Assembly (NCBI RefSeq): GCF_030848575.1
Contig: NZ_JAVDDX010000005.1
Location: 62,001 to 126,000, forward strand
Direction of reading: 5' to 3'
DNA: 64,000 nucleotides
DNA from: Haloarcula sp. H-GB4
GTDB taxonomy: Archaea > Halobacteriota > Halobacteria > Halobacteriales > Haloarculaceae
Below, piece after piece: positions 53,696-63,527 of this stretch. The notes under the pieces were generated by a model. The model was not told the DNA's origin. It saw nothing but the letters and a program-made list of their open reading frames with translations, and made no database searches. A program made the position numbers and the translations under genes. The first letter of the stretch is position 1. Each line of letters starts with the position of its first letter.

Positions 53696-53822
53696 TGTTG
53701 AGAGTGAACAATCAGTCCTGGAGGGACCCTCCACGCTGGTGATTGCTCGTGATACCAGTCCGTTCCCGGACAGCCACATAAGTGTTTTCCAGAGCGGCGT
53801 GCCGATACCACCCCAGGCTACA

Positions 53823-53838
53823 CGCGAGCGCGCTCGCG
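53823..53838. promoter_or_regulatory. GC-rich palindrome in the divergent promoter region
   Basis: CGCGAGCGCGCTCGCG reads the same on both strands. It lies between the two divergent drm operons, about 130 bp from the drmMI start and 110 bp from the GHKL start. Neighbouring GC-rich sequence has further CG alternation. It could be an operator or simply a hairpin. Confidence 0.5.
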
Positions 53839-53895
53839 ATGCGCGTGGGACCGGGCGCGCTTGCATGCGCCCATGAGCGCGTAAAAATTAGAAAC

Positions 53896-53930
53896 GACTC
53901 ACCCCCAAATATATGTGCAGGGGGTGAGTC
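53896..53930. promoter_or_regulatory. 35-bp palindrome just upstream of the GHKL gene
   Basis: GACTCACCCCC (53896-53906) and GGGGGTGAGTC (53920-53930) are perfect 11-bp inverted arms around an AT-rich core with AAATATATG. An AT-rich TATA-like stretch (GTAAAAATTA, 53881-53890) lies just before it, so transcription would begin within it and the palindrome could act as an operator. In RNA it could form a leader hairpin. The ATG of the gene is 18 bp further. Confidence 0.65.
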
Positions 53931-53931
53931 G

Positions 53932-53952
53932 ATGCAAGTGGAGAGTAAATGA
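53932..53952 (+). CDS. Six-codon leader ORF before the GHKL gene
   Basis: ATG CAA GTG GAG AGT AAA TGA: six codons whose TGA overlaps the ATG of the GHKL gene (53949) by four bases. If the transcript starts in the palindrome, ribosomes would meet this ORF first and restart at the gene. This may be chance. Confidence 0.25.
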   Translation: MQVESK

Positions 53953-56681
53953 GCAACTCATCGCTCGCGGGAGCTCCCTCCCGTACGTTCGCCGACCAGC
54001 TCCTTGTTGCAAACAGTCCCGATGCCGTCGCGACTGTCCTCGAGGAACTAGAATCAGACTACAACGTTGTCTGGCAGCCGCTGGGCAACGACGAGAACAA
54101 CTACTCTGACGTATACACGCAGGCGGCCTCCCCGATTCCAGCGTTCTGTGAGCTCCCGCTGAACAGCGAGGACTCCCAGATGCTCCGGTTCTACGACGAG
54201 GCCGACGGCGTCGATCCAGATGAATACACCTCGATGAAGGCGGCTGTCGAGGCTGACTGGGTCGATCTCGATGACGCAGAAATCGAGATTATCGCCGATG
54301 GACTGAAGCCCTCGGATGGAAACCTGCTCAATCTCACGGTCCGTGACAACGGCAAGGGCAAGGGCCGAAGCGAATTCGAGGACTTCATCGGCCTCCATGC
54401 ACCGGGCCTGAAAAAGCAGGATTACGGGTTTCTGCAGGGCCAGTACGGGATGGGGAGCACCGCTGTGATGCAGTTCGCCGGGAACATCCAGCAGGAGTAC
54501 AACGAACGAGCGTACAAGTTCATCGCCAGCGCGTCAACAGACGCTCCGGGTGAGTGGACGTGGACGCTCATTCGAAACAACCCCCATCGGGCACAGGTAG
54601 AATACCTCACTGTCGGCGGCGAGTTCCCAGTGTTCGATGGAACGTTCGGAGAGGCGATGGTGGAGAAGTACCGCGACAGCTATCCGGACAAGTACGACTT
54701 CGAGAAACAGGCCGACGCGTTCGACCCACAGAAACACGGCGCGTTCGTCAAGGTCTACGATTATCAGACCACGGCCTCGCGGGCGCTTATCAGCGGGTAC
54801 GAGGGGTTCCGCAAGAAACTCGAGCGCTGTATCGTTGATTCGCCGTTCCCAATCCGGCTAACCGATATGCGATACGAGAGCAAGCTCACCCAGAGCACGA
54901 CCCGTGGCCTCCTGCCAGCGATCCGAGACGGCAACGAGCACCTGCTCAAGGGCGAGGAACACATCACGACCGAGACTGGCTCCGAGACGCTTGGCGAGCG
55001 GGACATTCATGTCCTGCTGTTCCGTGACGAGGACGAACTGGAAGATATCGAGACGACTACACGCGGCAAAAGTGATTTAGTCGCCGGCACAAGCGCCCAC
55101 AAGAACGCAGCTAGCCGTGCAGGCATCCAGCGTGATCACGCGCTGATGCTGACGATCAACGGACAGACCCACGGGAGCAAGGGCGAGCGGTTCCTCAAGC
55201 GGCTCGGCTACTCGAAGGTGGCCGGAGACACCGTGGTCATCGTCGAGTTCGACGACCTCGCAAACCTCGGGATGGTCAACATGTTCTCGCCCTCGCGGGA
55301 CTCGCTGAAAGATTCCCCACAGGCTAACCGGTTCACCGCAGCGCTCGAGGACGCGCTGGAGGACAGTGATCTCCTTTCGGACGAAGAAGACCGGCGACGA
55401 GCACAGCGCGGGAGCGAGGAAATCGAGGTCGACACGGAAACGTTCTCGGAGTTCGTGGCCGACCACCCGGAGTTCGCGAACTACATTGCGACCGGGACAC
55501 AGGTCTCGGCTCCACGGATCCGGCCATCGGATCTCCCCGACGATGAAGACGAGGTGACCGACCCTGCGGACGACTCGGCCCGGTCAGAAACGGATGCCGA
55601 AGACGGGGAGGAGACCACCGACAGCACCACCGAGCCGCCGAAACTCCCGACATATCTGCGCCCCATCCGAGAGTACGATCCTGCAGGAGACCACGAGTAC
55701 TGGGACGAGCGTGACGGCATCATGCCTGTCGAGATGCCAGTCAACAGTCGTACCGTTATCCGGTTCGAAACAGACGCACAGAGCAACTACCTCGTCCGCG
55801 AGGTACTGGGTGGCTCGCTCACCGTCTCGCCATCGGCCCGCTTCGAGGCCGTCGAACTGCAGGATGGTCTCCTGTCGCTGACGCTCTCGCCTGCCGAGGA
55901 TGCCACAGTCGGTGACGACTTCGGTATGACGATAGAACTGACCCGGCCTGACCCGACCGAGTCCGACCTCTACGAGGAAGCTGCAGAGGCGTTCCCTGCC
56001 GAGCAGTCAGCGGAGGAGTCACTCAGTACTGACGGTGGAGCGGTCAACACCGGTCCGCTTACTTCGATGTTCACAGTTGAGTACACTGAACGCGAAGAGA
56101 CCGACGACCAGACCCCGACACCCGGTAGCGACGACGATGACAGTCCTGATGGCGATCACCCTGACAGCGGTGAAGATTCCGCCAGCGACGAAGCCGCGGA
56201 AGCAGACAAGGGCGACAGCGAGACCACAGAGATGTCCTTGGCCATGCCGGATATCAACATCGTCCACGAGGAGAACTGGCGTGTCGACGACAGTGGTGAT
56301 CCGATGGACCCCGAAGAATTCAAACCCGGGATCGCAGCGGACTTCGACGAGCAACGGCTCCTGCAGGTCGATGAGAGCCGTGATGGGACCATCAGCGGGC
56401 TCACACTGACGATCAACATGGATGCTGCTACGCTACGGTCGTTCATTGTCGAACAAAACGTCAGCGACACGTGGAAGCCATTCGTCGAGAATCAGTACCG
56501 CCTCGCAGTGGTGTTCTACGCTATCTGTGAGTTCCGAAGCTTCGTCGACCAGTACGGGCAGACAGTCGATGGCGGTGAACTAATGACAGCGGAACTCGTT
56601 GACCGCAGTATCAACGCGCTGGGACCCGCACTCATGCCGACGATCATCCCGGAAGACCAGCTCGACCGCATTACTGAATAA
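53949..56681 (+). CDS. GHKL ATPase (MORC/paraMORC-like) of the DISARM-type operon
   Basis: A 910-residue protein with the GHKL nucleotide-binding blocks VRDNGKGKG (about residue 131) and GQYGMGSTAV (about residue 164). A following part with GYSKVAGDTVVIVEFDD and MVNMFSPSRDSLK could be the S5-like partner domain. The usual Asn of the N-box is not obvious to me. Two acidic linkers (about 520-570 and 715-760) separate further beta domains. MORC-like ATPases are known in bacterial and archaeal restriction-type operons with SFII helicases and nucleases. Here it is the first gene of the drmA-drmB-drmC operon (4-bp gap to drmA). It may clamp or load the helicase on DNA. Confidence 0.8.
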   Translation: MSNSSLAGAPSRTFADQLLVANSPDAVATVLEELESDYNVVWQPLGNDENNYSDVYTQAASPIPAFCELPLNSEDSQMLRFYDEADGVDPDEYTSMKAAVEADWVDLDDAEIEIIADGLKPSDGNLLNLTVRDNGKGKGRSEFEDFIGLHAPGLKKQDYGFLQGQYGMGSTAVMQFAGNIQQEYNERAYKFIASASTDAPGEWTWTLIRNNPHRAQVEYLTVGGEFPVFDGTFGEAMVEKYRDSYPDKYDFEKQADAFDPQKHGAFVKVYDYQTTASRALISGYEGFRKKLERCIVDSPFPIRLTDMRYESKLTQSTTRGLLPAIRDGNEHLLKGEEHITTETGSETLGERDIHVLLFRDEDELEDIETTTRGKSDLVAGTSAHKNAASRAGIQRDHALMLTINGQTHGSKGERFLKRLGYSKVAGDTVVIVEFDDLANLGMVNMFSPSRDSLKDSPQANRFTAALEDALEDSDLLSDEEDRRRAQRGSEEIEVDTETFSEFVADHPEFANYIATGTQVSAPRIRPSDLPDDEDEVTDPADDSARSETDAEDGEETTDSTTEPPKLPTYLRPIREYDPAGDHEYWDERDGIMPVEMPVNSRTVIRFETDAQSNYLVREVLGGSLTVSPSARFEAVELQDGLLSLTLSPAEDATVGDDFGMTIELTRPDPTESDLYEEAAEAFPAEQSAEESLSTDGGAVNTGPLTSMFTVEYTEREETDDQTPTPGSDDDDSPDGDHPDSGEDSASDEAAEADKGDSETTEMSLAMPDINIVHEENWRVDDSGDPMDPEEFKPGIAADFDEQRLLQVDESRDGTISGLTLTINMDAATLRSFIVEQNVSDTWKPFVENQYRLAVVFYAICEFRSFVDQYGQTVDGGELMTAELVDRSINALGPALMPTIIPEDQLDRITE

Positions 56682-56685
56682 TATC

Positions 56686-59600
56686 ATGTCACAGCAGAAA
56701 CCAGGCAGCCGACACAACACAGACGGACCGCCATCGGACGACGAACGGATCGCCCGCCATCTCAGGAAGCGGGTCCTCGAACGCGTCCGCGGTGACATAG
56801 ACGAACGAATTCACCGTGACTTCCCCAGTGACCGGTTTTTCGCCGGTGCCCTCGCGCCAGGCAGTGAGGACCAGCTCGATGACCCCGACGATGATCTGCA
56901 GTCGAAGATGGAACCAAGCGGGCTGGGCGCAACTGTCCGTGTGAACAGCGGGGCCGAAGATGACGAACTGGTCCTTGGGGTGACGGCCAGTGTCTGGGTG
57001 CGAGTGAACCCAACATACGAGGAGATGGTCAACCGTGACTCCTTCGTGGCTCTGGGCGACCGGGATGACGACGACGAGGGCGACCAGCTCCTGCCGGTGT
57101 TCGAACGAATCGAGCTGGACGTTCCTGAGATACGGATTCCGGCCAGTGCGATCCAGACACAGACCCGAGAGACGCCAGAAGTTGTTCGCAAACGAGCCAC
57201 AGACGCCTTCGAGGCCGCGTTCGAAGACGCCCGGGAGATTGCCCGGGCGAACTACGACCTGTATGCTGAGACGGAGGATGATGACACCGTCCCTACGGCC
57301 GCACTTGAGGACGAACAGAGTTTCCGGGGCTATCTTGCCGAGCGGGCTGCCGACGGTTCCATCTCGCTGCCGGACTGGCGAGCGGATCTGAATCTGTCAG
57401 TGATGCCCGATCGCGAGAACAGCGATGACAGCATGATCGTGGACCTTGAAATCGCCAATTCGGCGATTCAGTCGCGTGAAGACGCGATCTATACAATTCG
57501 TGACCCAACGCTATTCGAGGTTGGAATGGATCTCACGACGACTGGTGGGCTGCAGTTCGTCCCGTTCACCTTCGACCCGCTGCCGGAAGATTTCCGCTAC
57601 AACCGCGATCTCTGGGGTCACGGACGAAACTGTACCGTGACCGCACCGGACAGGGATGACCAGCATGTTGACGAAAAGGGTCGGCCACCAGGTCGTCGGG
57701 CACCGGCTGCAAACCCGACTGCAACGCACTTAGAAACGCAGTTCATCCCCGAGTACCGCCAGCTGGTCTATGAATCTGCGGACCGGGAGGTGAATGCTCG
57801 CTTCGAGACGCTTGCTGCCTTGCAGGATGGGGGCCTCGACGTTCTCGACGCTGTCGCCACAGAGATGCGTGAGTACCTCACCGAAGAGTACGACGATGCG
57901 CTGGAGCAGTACCGCCAGCGTGACGACTGGGACGATGACCCGGAGGACGGTGACTTGGCTGATTTCAACGACGACCGTGCCGCCTTCGAGCGAGAGATCA
58001 TCCGGTTCGAGCGTGGTGTCCGGTGTCTCCGCCAGCATCCAGAGACCGTGGGGCGTGCGTTCGAGCTGATGAACGAGTCGATGGACCGGATGCACGAGTT
58101 CCCCGGCTGGCGACTGTTCCAACTCGTCTTCATCGTGATGCAGGTCCCGGATATCGCCAGTCGGGAGCATGACGGCTGGGAGGAAGTCGAATGGCGCGAT
58201 GGCGATACCGAGGATCTGGCCGAAGACGCGGATTCCGCGCTAGATATCGTCGACGTACTCTGGTTCCCCACGGGCGGTGGCAAGACAGAGGCGTTCCTTG
58301 GGGTCGCCGTCTGGAGTATGTTCTTCGACCGCATCCGCGGGAAGGACTTCGGCGTTGCAGCCTGGACGCGGTTCCCGTTGCGTCTGCTATCCCTCCAGCA
58401 GCTCCAGCGAATGTCCGAGACGGTGATGTTCGCGGATCTCGTCCGGCGAGAACAGGAGGACATCGGCTCGCGTCCCTCGCGACCGTTCTCTGTCGGATAT
58501 CTAGTCGGGAAAGCGAACACACCAAACGCACTGACTGGCTACGACAACAACAACTACCAGAAGTATCAGGGCCCCAGCGGTGAGGCCCTTCGCGAGGACG
58601 CAAAGGTCGTTCCCAGCTGCCCGGCTTGTGGTGCGAAGGTGAAGATGCGGGTGAGTACTGCTGAAGACGACGGTGACAATCACCGGCTTGCACACTACTG
58701 TACAGGGAACTCATTCGACTGTCCTTGGCAGAAGCGGCCACAGGATATCAACGAACCGTACGCCGAGGATGAGCTTCCCGTCCACGTCGTCGATAACGAA
58801 CTCTACCGTTACGCACCGACGATCCTCGCCGGGACTATCGATAAGATCACCGCTATCGGATATCAGCGAAAGGTAGCCCACCTGATAACGGGCAAGATGG
58901 ACTGCGAGTGTCCGATGCACGGGTTCGCGAGTCTCGGCGAATGTACGGAAAAATATGGCTGTGACATCGACGGGGACGAGTTCAGTAACCTCGCTACCCC
59001 GATCGAACCTTACGACCCGGCCCCGGAAATCATGGTCCCCGACGAACTGCACCTACTCGAGGAGAGTATGGGGAGTTTCGATGGCCACTACGAGACGGGA
59101 ATTGACGCGTTGCAGGACTTCGCTGATGCGGGCCAGACAAAGATTATCGCTCCGACGGCGACAATCACCGGCTTCGAGGATCAGGTGCATAATCTGTTCC
59201 TGCGACCCGCCGAACGTTTCCCGTCACCAGGGCCATATCTGCGGGAGAATTTCTACGCTCAGGAACAGGCCGAAACACAACGATACTATATTGGCCTCGT
59301 CCCCCACGGCAAAACCCATATCAACTCGATAATCGATCTCCTGTTCTACTACCATCAGGAGATACAGGATCTGTTCCGGTCGGCACTGAACGATCCGACA
59401 CAGATACTGACAGGTGCAACACTGGAAGGGACGGAGACGGATGCTCCGCTTGAGGCCGACAGTATCGATGAGGTGCTCTCGTTGCTCACGTACTACAGCA
59501 CGAGCATCACGTATCTGCTCTCGAAGAAAGACGGCGACCGGCTCGACCAGTCGATCGTCTCACAGCTCAATACGTATCTTCGCAAAGACGGCCGCCCACC

Positions 59601-60528
59601 ATTGGCTGCCGAACGGATGACGGGCGGAACCGGGTTCGAGACGATCATGGAGGTCCTAGACACCATCGAGGAGCCATGGGACGAGGAGGCCGACACCAAG
59701 ATCCTTGATGAACTCGTCGACCGCGGCGTCCTTGATGCGGATATCGGTGACGATGTTCTGGAGCTGCGTGAAACGCTAGAGCAGAGCCTCAGTGGGGAGA
59801 ACCCACGGGTCGACAGTACACAGTTCGACGGCGAGCGTGCACGGGCCAGCGAGGACGTTCGAGAGGGACTGGCCTGGCTGCTGGCCAGTCGCCTCAACAC
59901 GATCACGGCCACGAGCATGATCGCCCACGGTGTGGACGTCAGCCGGTTCAACATGATGACGTTCTTCGGAATGCCACGGGGAACGGCCGAATATATCCAA
60001 GCCAGCTCGCGTGCGGGTCGATCGAAACCGGGGCTGGTGTTCAATGTCGCTCATCCGATCCGCGAGCGTGACCTGAGTCACTACCACTTCTTCGAGAAGT
60101 ACCATGCTTTCCTTGACCGACTCGTCGAACCAGTGCCGATCAACCGGTGGGCGAAAAACAGCGTCAAGCAGACGCATCCAGGACTGTTCATGGGACTGCT
60201 ACTCAACCATTACATGTACCAAGATGATGTCGGGATGCTGTACTTCGGCGATAACGCCGAGGAATTCATCGACTCGGTTAACGAGTCGACCCTGACACAG
60301 CAGCTCAGAGAGATGTATGGTGATGTCGACGATCACGAGGAGTTCATGGGCAATGTAGAAGAGCTGACACGCGAGGCGATCTCGCAACTCCGGCTCGACG
60401 ACTCCCAGTGGACAAGCGAGCGAATCAAACGTTCGCCAATGCGGAGTCTGCGCGACGTTGATGACCAGCTGAGTATCCGCTCGGAGTACTCCTTCCGGGA
60501 GATATTCGAGACGCTTGACAACAGGTGA
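56686..60528 (+). CDS. drmA: drmA-type helicase of the DISARM-like system
   Basis: The ATG at 56686 gives 1280 residues (MSQQKPGSRHNTD...). The N-terminal ~500 residues are acidic and unlike other proteins I know. Then WFPTGGGKTEAFLGVA (Walker A, about residue 529), VPDELHLLEESM (DExH, about 785) and QASSRAGRSKPG (motif VI, about 1105) mark an SF2 helicase. Cysteine pairs such as CPACGAKVK (about 645) and CECPMHG suggest zinc binding inserted in the core. DrmA is one of the three shared DISARM components and is thought to engage incoming DNA with DrmB. Its frame follows the GHKL gene after 4 bp and precedes drmB by 6 bp. Confidence 0.9.
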   Translation: MSQQKPGSRHNTDGPPSDDERIARHLRKRVLERVRGDIDERIHRDFPSDRFFAGALAPGSEDQLDDPDDDLQSKMEPSGLGATVRVNSGAEDDELVLGVTASVWVRVNPTYEEMVNRDSFVALGDRDDDDEGDQLLPVFERIELDVPEIRIPASAIQTQTRETPEVVRKRATDAFEAAFEDAREIARANYDLYAETEDDDTVPTAALEDEQSFRGYLAERAADGSISLPDWRADLNLSVMPDRENSDDSMIVDLEIANSAIQSREDAIYTIRDPTLFEVGMDLTTTGGLQFVPFTFDPLPEDFRYNRDLWGHGRNCTVTAPDRDDQHVDEKGRPPGRRAPAANPTATHLETQFIPEYRQLVYESADREVNARFETLAALQDGGLDVLDAVATEMREYLTEEYDDALEQYRQRDDWDDDPEDGDLADFNDDRAAFEREIIRFERGVRCLRQHPETVGRAFELMNESMDRMHEFPGWRLFQLVFIVMQVPDIASREHDGWEEVEWRDGDTEDLAEDADSALDIVDVLWFPTGGGKTEAFLGVAVWSMFFDRIRGKDFGVAAWTRFPLRLLSLQQLQRMSETVMFADLVRREQEDIGSRPSRPFSVGYLVGKANTPNALTGYDNNNYQKYQGPSGEALREDAKVVPSCPACGAKVKMRVSTAEDDGDNHRLAHYCTGNSFDCPWQKRPQDINEPYAEDELPVHVVDNELYRYAPTILAGTIDKITAIGYQRKVAHLITGKMDCECPMHGFASLGECTEKYGCDIDGDEFSNLATPIEPYDPAPEIMVPDELHLLEESMGSFDGHYETGIDALQDFADAGQTKIIAPTATITGFEDQVHNLFLRPAERFPSPGPYLRENFYAQEQAETQRYYIGLVPHGKTHINSIIDLLFYYHQEIQDLFRSALNDPTQILTGATLEGTETDAPLEADSIDEVLSLLTYYSTSITYLLSKKDGDRLDQSIVSQLNTYLRKDGRPPLAAERMTGGTGFETIMEVLDTIEEPWDEEADTKILDELVDRGVLDADIGDDVLELRETLEQSLSGENPRVDSTQFDGERARASEDVREGLAWLLASRLNTITATSMIAHGVDVSRFNMMTFFGMPRGTAEYIQASSRAGRSKPGLVFNVAHPIRERDLSHYHFFEKYHAFLDRLVEPVPINRWAKNSVKQTHPGLFMGLLLNHYMYQDDVGMLYFGDNAEEFIDSVNESTLTQQLREMYGDVDDHEEFMGNVEELTREAISQLRLDDSQWTSERIKRSPMRSLRDVDDQLSIRSEYSFREIFETLDNR

Positions 60529-60534
60529 TTACAC

Positions 60535-62499
60535 ATGAGTATGGAACGTAGCCGTCAGCAGGTCCTGTACCAGTTCCTTCCAGGGAACACCTTCGATTAC
60601 AGCGACAAGCGCGGCATCTGGCAGGTGAATCGACTCGAGACGACTGATGCGAGCGGACAGGTCGACCGACAATACATTGTCGACCGAGTGTTTGCCCGGG
60701 CGAAAAACTGGGATGGTGGCGAACAGGGTTTCAATTCGAGTAACCCCGACCATTACGACTTTGCCGAGCCCGATGAGGTGCGAGCACGTCCCTTCCCGAC
60801 GACGTTCGCCTGTAGCGTCTGTGACAAGGCACATGGCTACTACTCGGCAGACGACCTGAACGGGAAAAACAAGAGCCTGACCTGTACTCGCTCTGGATGT
60901 AACGGCGATCTCGAGCAGTACCAGTTCGTCAGCGTGCACAGCTGTGGTGAGCTGCGACGACTCTATCCACAGAACTGTCCACAGCACGGCGACCAGCACA
61001 TCGTGCTGGATGACCAGAATAGCCAGCGGGCACAGAACTTCCTGTGGCGGTGCAAGGTCGGTAGCTGTGGCTGGAGTACACGGGTCAGTTACTACCAGAA
61101 CTGTGGCTGTGAGTACGTTCCGCCGTCCGTCGAGGACCCCGATGAAGACAGTATGTACACCACAGTCCACCGTGCTGGGTCGGCATACTATCCCCACTAC
61201 CTGACGACGGTGAACCTGCACACAGCAGGGATCGGGCATCTCCGCGGCAGTGAAAGTGGGTCCCAGCGAGCCATTGCAAAACTCCTAGATCTAACTGACC
61301 GACCATTGCAGTCTGTCGATCTCGATGAAGCGCTCGACGGTGCCGAGATCGACGACGACCGGAAGATTGAGGTGTACCAGACCAAGGATGGTGTCGACTC
61401 GCTCGCAGAAGCCGAGACATGGCTGCGAGAAAACGGCGAGATTGATAGCCAGACGGTCGGTGAGCTCCTTGACGAACTGATCGTCTTGGAGACGGGTGAT
61501 GATGCCCAGGAAATGACTGACGCCGGCGATGAACTGCTCCAGTATGTGCTCAGTCTGGAAGACCTGACCACACACTCACTCGATGAGTTGCGCGAAGACG
61601 CGCTGGCCAGTGGATTCCCACGAAAGGCTGACAAGATCGATACCTACTTTGATGTCCTCGACCGGCTCGGGCTGGATGCTGTGCGGGTAATCGAGGATTT
61701 CCCTGTCCAGACATTTGTCTACGGGTACACACGTGGCGGACGTGAGGAGGATGAGGCCCGTCTCAATGCCTTCTCACAGAACGCCAGCAGTGGGGACGGG
61801 ACGCCGATCTTCGTCGATACTTCGGAGACGGAGGCGACGCAGTTCGACCTCGACCCGGCTGCAGTGTTGCTATGGCTGGCGGTCAACATCCCGGCAACAA
61901 GTGATCCCGGAGCAGTGCGGGGGCAGATAACGCTCCCAGAGATTCCGGCTGATCCTGACGATGCAGCCATCGACATGGCCCGCAACGAGATCGACAGTCT
62001 CACACGGGCCGAGCAGTGGTCGTTCCTACTGAACCACCTCGACCCAGTCGATGGATACGGTCGATTCGATACCCATGTCGAGGACGATGTCGAGGGACAG
62101 GTCACAAAGTACGTCTTCGAGCTGATGCACACGCTCTCGCACATCCTGCTCAAGCAGGCCAGTACCATCAGCGGTTTTGACCGGACAAACCTGAGTGAGT
62201 TCCTGTTCCCTCGTGCACTGTCGCTGGTCATATACACGAACAACCGCGAGGAGTTCAACATCGGTGGCATGACAACGATGGTCGAACAGCAGCTCGATAA
62301 CCTGTTAGGCCAAGCACATGCACACGGGAATGACTGTATGATGGATCCGGTCTGCTCACAGCGTGGTGGCGCCTGTCTGTCCTGTCTGCACGTCAGCGAG
62401 ATTAGCTGTTCGTATTTCAACCAAGTGCTGGCCCGGGACTATCTCTACGGGAGTCGACCCAACACTGATCGGGATATTCGCGGGTTCTGGGAGCTATAG
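60535..62499 (+). CDS. drmB: drmB-type DUF1998 protein of the DISARM-like system
   Basis: A 654-residue protein. The N-terminal third has zinc-binding clusters: CSVCDKAHGYY with TCTRSGCNGDL (about 93-125) and HSCGELRRLYPQNCPQHGDQ. The C-terminal part shows MHTLSHILLKQAS and CMMDPVCSQRGGACLSCLHV (from about residue 600), the Cys-rich end typical of DUF1998. DUF1998 proteins accompany SF2 helicases; in DISARM, DrmB forms a complex with DrmA. The start is six bases after the drmA stop and the gene is complete. It is followed by drmC after 56 bp. Confidence 0.92.
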   Translation: MSMERSRQQVLYQFLPGNTFDYSDKRGIWQVNRLETTDASGQVDRQYIVDRVFARAKNWDGGEQGFNSSNPDHYDFAEPDEVRARPFPTTFACSVCDKAHGYYSADDLNGKNKSLTCTRSGCNGDLEQYQFVSVHSCGELRRLYPQNCPQHGDQHIVLDDQNSQRAQNFLWRCKVGSCGWSTRVSYYQNCGCEYVPPSVEDPDEDSMYTTVHRAGSAYYPHYLTTVNLHTAGIGHLRGSESGSQRAIAKLLDLTDRPLQSVDLDEALDGAEIDDDRKIEVYQTKDGVDSLAEAETWLRENGEIDSQTVGELLDELIVLETGDDAQEMTDAGDELLQYVLSLEDLTTHSLDELREDALASGFPRKADKIDTYFDVLDRLGLDAVRVIEDFPVQTFVYGYTRGGREEDEARLNAFSQNASSGDGTPIFVDTSETEATQFDLDPAAVLLWLAVNIPATSDPGAVRGQITLPEIPADPDDAAIDMARNEIDSLTRAEQWSFLLNHLDPVDGYGRFDTHVEDDVEGQVTKYVFELMHTLSHILLKQASTISGFDRTNLSEFLFPRALSLVIYTNNREEFNIGGMTTMVEQQLDNLLGQAHAHGNDCMMDPVCSQRGGACLSCLHVSEISCSYFNQVLARDYLYGSRPNTDRDIRGFWEL

Positions 62500-62555
62500 A
62501 AACTTCCGTGATCACACCAGAGCAGTGAGCAATCAACGTCGGCGCATATAGAACC

Positions 62556-63485
62556 ATGTCTGAGAACACAGCTGGCCCGGATCGTGCGCTCGCAATTGCA
62601 GATATTGCTGAGCACGATCTATCGATACTTGATGAAGTAGAGGGGCATCTACTAGTTGCTGCAGGTCGATCAGAATCCATTTCACCAGCAGCTGTCGGGC
62701 GTGAAACATCACTCTCCCGAAACGCGGCAAGCGATCTGTTTCGACAGCTAAACAGGACGGATGCGATTCATCGTGACTCTCACGCCACACCGGTCGTCGA
62801 GAGTGACTACACGGTTAACCCCACTGCCCTTCGAGAGTCACTTGCCGCTGCACGGACTGCAATACAGGTAGTAGCCTCCTACCGTGACAGACAGCCAGCG
62901 ACAGATGCGAAACCCTTGGTGACGTTCCCAGATGATCCGTCGTTTACTGATATCACGCCTGCAGCATTCGGCATGGACGGTCTCATGTCGACGCTGGCAA
63001 GCGAGGTCAAACAGAGTGAACAGCGGATCTGTCTGCTGTCTCCGTTCTTCGAGCGAGGCGGGTTCGATCGCCTCGCCGATGTTCTCCTCAATGCACTTGA
63101 CCGAGACGTCGAGGTGACAATCGTGACGCGGTATCTCCAAGATACAGATTCACACAACTATGCCGTAATTAGTGATTTCGTTCAGCGGGCTCGTGAGCGG
63201 GGTTTAGCCAGTGATCTCACGACCGTTGATTACACAGTCTGGGATGACGATGTGCCAGCAGCTGATCGTCGACAGGACGGTGAGAATCCGAAATTTACCC
63301 TTCACGCGAAGGTGATGTCATTTGATACCCGTGCAGTGTATGTCGGGAGTGCTAACATGACCGACTATGGATTTGGACGGTATCTTGAACTCGGTGTGCT
63401 TCTCGGGCGGAAAGAAACTAGGCAATTCGTCGATCTCTGTGACTTCTTGCTGGAGTCGGATGCAGCCACTGCTGTCAGATTGTGA
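62556..63485 (+). CDS. drmC: drmC-type phospholipase-D-fold protein of the DISARM-like system
   Basis: A 309-residue protein. The first ~75 residues look like a winged helix (HLLVAAGRSESISPAAVGRE, NAASDLFRQLNRTDAI). The C-terminal ~170 residues are a PLD-like fold with one HxK block: TLHAKVMSFDTRAVYVGSAN then MTDYGFG. Only this one HxK block is plainly visible, so it would act as a dimer or as a non-catalytic subunit. DrmC is the PLD component shared by DISARM systems and is considered dispensable or auxiliary in at least some of them. The gene is last in the operon. Confidence 0.9.
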   Translation: MSENTAGPDRALAIADIAEHDLSILDEVEGHLLVAAGRSESISPAAVGRETSLSRNAASDLFRQLNRTDAIHRDSHATPVVESDYTVNPTALRESLAAARTAIQVVASYRDRQPATDAKPLVTFPDDPSFTDITPAAFGMDGLMSTLASEVKQSEQRICLLSPFFERGGFDRLADVLLNALDRDVEVTIVTRYLQDTDSHNYAVISDFVQRARERGLASDLTTVDYTVWDDDVPAADRRQDGENPKFTLHAKVMSFDTRAVYVGSANMTDYGFGRYLELGVLLGRKETRQFVDLCDFLLESDAATAVRL

Positions 63486-63527
63486 CAGTACTTGCTGGAT
63501 TATCCACAGAAACCAACTAGAACGTGA

